The position numbers were made by a program, and so were the translations under genes. The notes beneath the pieces were generated by a model that was not told where the DNA came from, did not search any database, and saw nothing but the letters and a program-made list of their open reading frames with translations. 64,000 bases of DNA from Pseudomonas sp. R28(2017). GTDB taxonomy: Bacteria > Pseudomonadota > Gammaproteobacteria > Pseudomonadales > Pseudomonadaceae. Location of the stretch: contig NZ_NEHW01000001.1 of NCBI RefSeq assembly GCF_002112505.1, positions 1 to 64,000 on the forward strand, in the 5' to 3' direction. This document shows positions 59,146-64,000 of the stretch, one piece after another (within the stretch, counting starts at the first letter, position 1; every line of letters starts with the position of its first letter).

Positions 59146-60122
59146 CAACCTTCTGGAGTCTGTACGTTACCGTCCTGACCCTGGGCACCATCTTCTCGCT
59201 GACCTGGCTGCTGCTGTCGACCCGCAAGGGCCAGCGCGAAGAGGTCACCGACGAAACCGTCGGGCATGCCTTCGATGGCATCGAGGAATACGACAACCCC
59301 CTGCCGAAATGGTGGTTCTGGCTGTTCGTCGGCACCATCATCTTCGCCCTCGGCTACCTGGTGCTGTACCCGGGCCTGGGCAACTGGAAAGGCATTCTGC
59401 CGGGCTATTCCTACCTGGATAACGACAAGCAGACCGAGTTCTCCAACGGCCAGCCGGGCTGGACTGGCGTGCACGAGTGGGAAAAGGAAATGGCCAAGGC
59501 CAACGCACGCTTCGGGCCGATCTTCGCCAAGTTCGCGGCGATGCCGATCGAAGAGGTCGCCAAGGACCCGCAGGCACTGAAGATGGGCGCACGCCTGTTC
59601 GCCTCGAACTGCTCGGTGTGCCACGGTTCCGACGCCAAGGGCGCCTACGGCTTCCCCAACCTGACCGACCAGGACTGGCGCTGGGGCGGCGAGCCGGAAA
59701 CCATCAAGACCACCATCATGGGCGGCCGCCACGGCGTGATGCCAGCCTGGGGTGAAGTGCTCGGCGAACAGGGCGTGGCCGATGTCGCCGCGTTCGTCAC
59801 CAGCAAGCTCGATGGCCGCACACTGCCCGAAGGCGCCAAGGCCGATGCCGAGAACGGCCAGAAGCTGTTCGCCGCCAACTGCGTGGCCTGCCACGGGCCC
59901 GAGGGCAAGGGCACCCCAGCCATGGGTGCGCCAAACCTGACCCACCCGCAGGCGTTCATCTACGGTTCGAGCTTTGCCCAGTTGCAGCAGACCATTCGCT
60001 ATGGCCGCCAGGGGCAGATGCCAGCGCAAGAACAGCTGCAGGGTAATGACAAGGTGCACTTGCTGGCGGCTTATGTGTACAGCCTGTCGCACCAGCCGGA
60101 GGCGGCCCAGCAGGCCGAGTAA
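59142..60122 (+). CDS. ccoP: cbb3 oxidase diheme subunit CcoP-2
   Basis: A 326-residue diheme cytochrome with two membrane segments and the CSVCHG and CVACHG heme motifs. Relative to CcoP-1 it has about 14 extra residues ([16 protein letters not shown]) between the second membrane segment and the first heme domain. It ends the ccoNOQP-2 operon and is followed by a REP pair. Confidence 0.95.
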   Translation: MTTFWSLYVTVLTLGTIFSLTWLLLSTRKGQREEVTDETVGHAFDGIEEYDNPLPKWWFWLFVGTIIFALGYLVLYPGLGNWKGILPGYSYLDNDKQTEFSNGQPGWTGVHEWEKEMAKANARFGPIFAKFAAMPIEEVAKDPQALKMGARLFASNCSVCHGSDAKGAYGFPNLTDQDWRWGGEPETIKTTIMGGRHGVMPAWGEVLGEQGVADVAAFVTSKLDGRTLPEGAKADAENGQKLFAANCVACHGPEGKGTPAMGAPNLTHPQAFIYGSSFAQLQQTIRYGRQGQMPAQEQLQGNDKVHLLAAYVYSLSHQPEAAQQAE

Positions 60123-60130
60123 GGCAGGCC

Positions 60131-60227
60131 AGGCCTCTTCGCGGGCTTGCCCGCTCCCACAGGGACCGCACACAGCTGGAGGCCTGTGCTGTACCTGTGG
60201 GAGCGGGCAAGCCCGCGAAGAGGCCGG
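60131..60227. repeat. Inverted REP pair after ccoP-2
   Basis: Copies at about 60131-60164 and, inverted, 60192-60227; the cores here read GCGGGCTTGCCCGC and GCGGGCAAGCCCGC. The 309-bp gap 60123-60431 before ccoG contains only this pair and the Anr-like site. Confidence 0.8.
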
Positions 60228-60242
60228 CAAAAGCAGCACAAG

Positions 60243-60256
60243 CTGACCTGGATCAA
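60243..60256. promoter_or_regulatory. Anr/FNR-like box upstream of ccoG
   Basis: CTGAC-CTGG-ATCAA has a perfect right half and a left half with two mismatches to TTGAT-n4-ATCAA. It is about 180 bp before ccoG. Anr control of oxidase assembly genes is known in the genus. Confidence 0.55.
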
Positions 60257-60431
60257 TTGACACCCGCCATAACACGATTCATACCACGAACCCAACGCGA
60301 CTAAAGGTCGCAGCGCGATCCCATACCGCCACCAGCGGCGTATCATGGATCGCAGAGCGCTAGCAGAATGCGCGAGACTGCGGCCGGCATGCACTGGCCG
60401 CGGCGTTTCTCCACTGCCGTGGGACTTGATG

Positions 60432-61847
60432 ATGAGCAAGCAAATTCCGGTACATGACGTCACCCCGCCTGCCAACAAAGGGAAGGATTCCGTCGACCTC
60501 TACGCCTCTCGCGAAAAAATCTACACCCGCGCCTTCACCGGCATCTTCCGCCGCTTGCGGATGGTCGGCGGGGCGGTGCTGTTCCTGCTCTACTTCGGTA
60601 CCGTGTGGCTGAACTGGGGCGGCCATCAGGCCGTCTGGTGGAACCTGCCAGAGCGCAAGTTCTACATCTTCGGCGCCACCATCTGGCCCCAGGACTTCAT
60701 CCTGCTGTCGGGCATTCTCATCGTCGCCGCCTTCGGCCTGTTCTTCATCACCGTGTTCGCCGGCCGCGTGTGGTGCGGCTACACCTGCCCGCAAAGCGTG
60801 TGGACATGGATCTTCATGTGGTGCGAAAAAGTCACCGAGGGGGACCGCAACCAGCGCATGAAGCTCGACCGCTCGCCCATGAGCGGCAACAAGTTCCTGC
60901 GCAAGTTCGCCAAGCACAGCCTGTGGCTGCTGATCGGCTTCGTCACCGGCATGACCTTCGTCGGCTACTTCTCGCCGATCCGCGAACTGCTCACTGAATT
61001 CTTCACAGGCCAAGCCGATGGCTGGGCCTATTTCTGGGTCGGTTTCTTCACCCTGGCCACCTACGGCAACGCCGGCTGGCTGCGCGAGCAGGTGTGCGTG
61101 TACATGTGCCCCTATGCGCGCTTCCAGAGCGTGATGTTCGACAAGGACACCCTGATCGTTTCCTACGACCCGCGCCGTGGCGAAACCCGTGGCCCGCGCA
61201 AGAAGGACATCGACTACAAGGCCAAGGGCCTGGGCGACTGCATCGACTGCACCATGTGCGTGCAGGTGTGCCCCACCGGCATCGACATCCGCGACGGCCT
61301 GCAGATCGAGTGCATCGGCTGCGCGGCGTGCATCGATGCCTGCGACAGCATCATGGACAAGATGAACTACCCCAAAGGGCTGATCAGCTACACCACCGAG
61401 CACAACCTCTCGGGGCAGAAGACCCACATGCTGCGCCCGCGCCTGATCGGCTATGCCGTGGTGCTGCTGGTGATGATCATCGCCCTGGGCACGGCATTCG
61501 CCACCCGCTCGCTGGTGGGCTTCGACGTCAGCAAGGACCGCGTGCTGTACCGCGAGAACGCCCAGGGCCGGATCGAGAACGTGTACAGCCTCAAGGTCAT
61601 GAACAAGGACCAGCGAGACCACGTCTACGTGCTGGACGCCGCCGGCCTGCCCGACCTGCGCCTGGAAGGCCAGCGCGAAATCCGCGTGGCCGCCGGCGAT
61701 ATCGTCAGCCTGCCGGTGCAGTTGTCGATCGCCCCCGAGAAGCTGCCCTCGACCACCAACGAAATCACCTTCATCCTCAACAGCGCCGACGACAGCGCTG
61801 CCAAGGTCGAAGCCAAGAGCCGCTTCATCGGCCCACAGATCCGCTGA
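60432..61847 (+). CDS. ccoG: cbb3 oxidase assembly copper reductase CcoG (RdxA/FixG)
   Basis: A 471-residue membrane ferredoxin-type protein that reduces Cu2+ for delivery to the oxidase. It has several membrane segments, the CGYTCPQSVWTWIFMWCEK motif, two 4Fe-4S sites in CIDCTMCVQVCPTG and CIGCAACIDACDS, and a periplasmic Ig-like C-terminal domain. Two adjacent ATG codons (60429, 60432) are possible; I use the second (MSKQIPVHDVTPP). It starts the ccoGHI operon. Confidence 0.93.
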   Translation: MSKQIPVHDVTPPANKGKDSVDLYASREKIYTRAFTGIFRRLRMVGGAVLFLLYFGTVWLNWGGHQAVWWNLPERKFYIFGATIWPQDFILLSGILIVAAFGLFFITVFAGRVWCGYTCPQSVWTWIFMWCEKVTEGDRNQRMKLDRSPMSGNKFLRKFAKHSLWLLIGFVTGMTFVGYFSPIRELLTEFFTGQADGWAYFWVGFFTLATYGNAGWLREQVCVYMCPYARFQSVMFDKDTLIVSYDPRRGETRGPRKKDIDYKAKGLGDCIDCTMCVQVCPTGIDIRDGLQIECIGCAACIDACDSIMDKMNYPKGLISYTTEHNLSGQKTHMLRPRLIGYAVVLLVMIIALGTAFATRSLVGFDVSKDRVLYRENAQGRIENVYSLKVMNKDQRDHVYVLDAAGLPDLRLEGQREIRVAAGDIVSLPVQLSIAPEKLPSTTNEITFILNSADDSAAKVEAKSRFIGPQIR

Positions 61848-61864
61848 CAGAGAGAACACCGACA

Positions 61865-62395
61865 ATGCCTGCCGCCACCGCCGCCAGCCCCTGGTACAAG
61901 CACCTCTGGCCCTGGATCATCATCGGCATCCTGACCACCTCGGTGTGCCTGAGCCTGACCATGGTCAGCATTGCCGTGCACAACCCGGACAATCTGGTCA
62001 ACGACAACTACTACGAAGCCGGCAAAGGCATCAACCGCTCGCTGGACCGTGAGCTGCTGGCCCAGACCCTCAACCTCAAGGCCAGCGTGCACCTGGACGA
62101 GCTGACCGGCGAGGTGGACGTGCGCCTGAGCGGCAACAGCGACCCACAGACCCTGGAGCTGAACCTGATCTCGCCAACCCAGCCGGACAAGGACCGCAAG
62201 GTGCTGCTCAGCCGGGTCGAGGCCGGGCGCTATGTCGGGCAAGTGGACGACAAGGTCGATGGCCGTCGCTTCGTTGAACTGCTGGGCAGCCAGGATGAGC
62301 ACGTGTGGCGGTTGTTCGAGGAAGAGAAGGTCGAGCATGGCGTGACCTTGCAGCTGGGCGATGAAGCGCTGCAAGGTGCCGAACACCAACAGTAA
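61865..62395 (+). CDS. ccoH: cbb3 oxidase maturation protein CcoH (FixH)
   Basis: A 176-residue protein with one N-terminal membrane segment (HLWPWIIIGILTTSVCLSLT) and the FixH periplasmic domain, recognisable in NPDNLVNDNYYEAGKGINRS. It helps assemble the oxidase and interacts with its subunits. It starts 17 bp after ccoG with AGAGAGAA upstream of the ATG. Longer readings overlap ccoG and are rejected. Confidence 0.9.
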   Translation: MPAATAASPWYKHLWPWIIIGILTTSVCLSLTMVSIAVHNPDNLVNDNYYEAGKGINRSLDRELLAQTLNLKASVHLDELTGEVDVRLSGNSDPQTLELNLISPTQPDKDRKVLLSRVEAGRYVGQVDDKVDGRRFVELLGSQDEHVWRLFEEEKVEHGVTLQLGDEALQGAEHQQ

Positions 62396-62409
62396 CCCGA
62401 CATCATTCT

Positions 62410-62502
62410 CTGTGGGAGCGGGCTTGCCCGCGAATGCGTCAGACCTGAAAACATCATTGCCTGAACCATCGCATTCGCGGGCAAGCCCGCTCCCACAGGG
62501 AT
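62410..62502. repeat. Inverted REP pair between ccoH and ccoI
   Basis: Copies at 62410-62438 and, inverted, 62470-62502 are complementary over about 29 bp. They sit inside the ccoGHI operon and could lower ccoI transcription or stabilise the ccoGH message. Confidence 0.85.
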
Positions 62503-62533
62503 ATTCATCTGCCCCACCAGCCGTGCTTGCCTT

Positions 62534-64000
62534 ATGACTGAACCCACTCCCTGCTACCACTGCGCCCTGCCCGTCCCCAGCGGCAGCCGCTTCACCGCCG
62601 TGGTCCTCGGCGAACCGCGGCAGTTCTGCTGCCCGGGTTGCCAGGCGGTGGCCGAGTCCATCGTCGCCGGTGGCCTGGAGCACTACTACCAGCACCGCAG
62701 CGACAGCAGCGCCAACCCCGAAGCACTGCCCAGGCAGTTGCAGGACGAGCTGGCCCTGTACGACCGCAGCGATGTACAGCAGAACTTCGTCCGCCATGCC
62801 GGCGAGCTCGCCGAAACCACCCTGCTGGTCGAGGGCATCAGCTGCGCCGCCTGCGGCTGGTTGATCGAAAAGCACCTGCGCAATCTGCCCGGCGTCGCCG
62901 AAGCCCGCCTGAACCTGTCCAACCACCGCCTCCTGCTCAGCTGGGACGACCACCAGCTTGCGCTGTCCCGGCTGCTCGCCGAGCTGCGCCAGATCGGCTA
63001 TGCCGCACACCCGTACCAGCCCGACCAGGCCGCCGAGCAGCTCGCCAGGGAGAACCGCAGCGCCCTGCGCCGCCTGGGCGTGGCCGGGCTGCTGTGGTTC
63101 CAGGCGATGATGGCGACCATGGCCACCTGGCCGGAATTCAACATCGACCTGTCACCGGAGCTGCACACCATCCTGCGCTGGGTGGCGCTGTTCCTGACCA
63201 TACCCATCGTGTTCTACAGCTGCGCCCCGTTCTTCAAGGGCGCCGCACGCGACCTGCGCACCCGCCACCTGACCATGGACGTGTCGGTGTCGCTGGCCAT
63301 CGGCCTGGCCTTCGGCGCCGGTATCTGGACCGCCGTGACGGGCAGCGGCGAGCTGTACTTCGATACCGTCGGCATGTTCGCCCTGTTCCTGCTCACTGGC
63401 CGCTACCTCGAGCGCCGCGCCCGTGAGCGCACCGCCGCAGCCACCGCGCAGCTGGTCAACCTGCTGCCAGCCTCATGCCTGCGCCTGGACGGCTACGGGC
63501 GGGCCGAACGCATCCTGCTCGGCGAACTGCAGCGCGGTGACACCGTGCAGGTGCTGCCCGGCGCAGTGATCCCGGCCGACGGGCGCATCGTCGAAGGCCG
63601 CTCCAGCATCGACGAATCGCTGCTGACCGGCGAGTACCTGCCACAGCCACGGCAGGCCGGTGAGCGTGTCACCGGCGGCACGCTGAACGTCGAGAGCACG
63701 CTGAACGTGGAAGTCGAAGCCCTCGGCCATGACTCGCGCCTGTCGGCCATCGTCCGCCTGCTGGAACGCGCGCAGACCGAAAAACCGCGGCTGGCGGAGA
63801 TCGCCGACCGCGCCTCGCAGTACTTCCTGCTGTTCTCGCTGCTGGCCGCCGTGGCCATCGGCCTGTGGTGGTGGCACCTGGACCCGGTGCGGGCTTTCTG
63901 GATCGTCCTGGCCATGCTGGTGGCGACCTGCCCGTGCGCCCTGTCCCTGGCGACCCCGACCGCCCTCACCGCCGCCACGGGCACCCTGCACAAGCTCGGC
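62534..64000 (+). CDS. ccoI: Copper-exporting P-type ATPase CcoI (FixI), N-terminal part
   Basis: The first 489 codons of a P1B-type ATPase required for cbb3 oxidase assembly, open to the window end. The N-terminus has MTEPTPCYHCALPVP and FCCPGCQAVAES, then a heavy-metal domain with LLVEGISCAACGWLIEKHLR. Membrane segments follow, then the phosphatase-domain loop SSIDESLLTGEYLPQP, and the transmembrane CPC motif in LVATCPCALSLATPTALTAA near residue 467. The phosphorylation DKTGT site lies beyond the edge. It exports Cu to the periplasm for the CuB centre. Confidence 0.93.
   Translation, partial: MTEPTPCYHCALPVPSGSRFTAVVLGEPRQFCCPGCQAVAESIVAGGLEHYYQHRSDSSANPEALPRQLQDELALYDRSDVQQNFVRHAGELAETTLLVEGISCAACGWLIEKHLRNLPGVAEARLNLSNHRLLLSWDDHQLALSRLLAELRQIGYAAHPYQPDQAAEQLARENRSALRRLGVAGLLWFQAMMATMATWPEFNIDLSPELHTILRWVALFLTIPIVFYSCAPFFKGAARDLRTRHLTMDVSVSLAIGLAFGAGIWTAVTGSGELYFDTVGMFALFLLTGRYLERRARERTAAATAQLVNLLPASCLRLDGYGRAERILLGELQRGDTVQVLPGAVIPADGRIVEGRSSIDESLLTGEYLPQPRQAGERVTGGTLNVESTLNVEVEALGHDSRLSAIVRLLERAQTEKPRLAEIADRASQYFLLFSLLAAVAIGLWWWHLDPVRAFWIVLAMLVATCPCALSLATPTALTAATGTLHKLG

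Overview
The window is a chromosomal segment of a fluorescent Pseudomonas, most likely of the P. putida group. This rests on GC-rich coding style, many inverted pairs of the P. putida-type REP element (core GCGGGCAAGCCCGC), a pyoverdine locus (pvdRT-opmQ, pvdH, pvdL, pfrI, pvdY) and two tandem cbb3 oxidase operons. Nothing looks like a complete phage, plasmid or CRISPR array, and no tRNA or rRNA gene was seen.

Layout. Positions 1-5.7 kb hold the start of etfB, a divergent regulatory region with a PsrA-type site, ETF:ubiquinone oxidoreductase, an unknown 545-residue protein and an MFS transporter. Positions 5.7-16.2 kb hold a degenerate receiver protein, an FpvI-like ECF sigma factor, the PvdRT-OpmQ efflux pump, a siderophore-interacting reductase, the Dab aminotransferase PvdH and a two-component system. 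A 240-bp inverted repeat follows. Positions 16.7-20 kb carry a Tde1-like (Ntox15) DNase toxin with three consecutive GAD-like/DUF1851 immunity genes. Positions 20-26.2 kb (minus strand) encode a molybdenum hydroxylase (large Tat-exported subunit, 2Fe-2S subunit, triheme cytochrome c) with XdhC and MocA-like maturation proteins. Positions 26.4-29.7 kb encode DsbD, a TlpA-like thioredoxin and DsbG.

The most interesting region is 29.7-36.0 kb. An AT-rich six-gene cassette, mcbA-B-C-D-E-F-like, lies between dsbG and pvdL. It encodes a 68-residue Gly/Ser/Cys-rich precursor, a McbB-like scaffold, an FMN dehydrogenase, a YcaO cyclodehydratase and an ABC exporter, so it should make a microcin B17-type thiazole/oxazole peptide. 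It is flanked by about 628-bp direct repeats (roughly 97 % identical by eye) made of the 3' end of dsbG, the dsbG-pvdL intergenic region and the 3' end of pvdL. This is the structure expected from a single-crossover or duplication-mediated insertion. No integrase, transposase or mcbG-like immunity gene is present.

Positions 35.6-51.4 kb hold the giant PvdL synthetase (minus strand), the Fur-controlled sigma factor gene pfrI, the acyltransferase pvdY and a periplasmic solute-binding protein. Four iron-starvation boxes (TAAAT-n16-CGT, three exact and one with a single mismatch) lie before pvdR, pvdH, pvdL and pvdY and link these units to PfrI. Positions 51.5-53.3 kb hold an exonuclease, ppnP and an alpha/beta hydrolase. 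Positions 53.3-64 kb hold ccoNOQP-1, ccoNOQP-2, ccoG, ccoH and the first 489 codons of ccoI. Anr-type boxes precede ccoN-1 and ccoG, and none is visible before ccoN-2.
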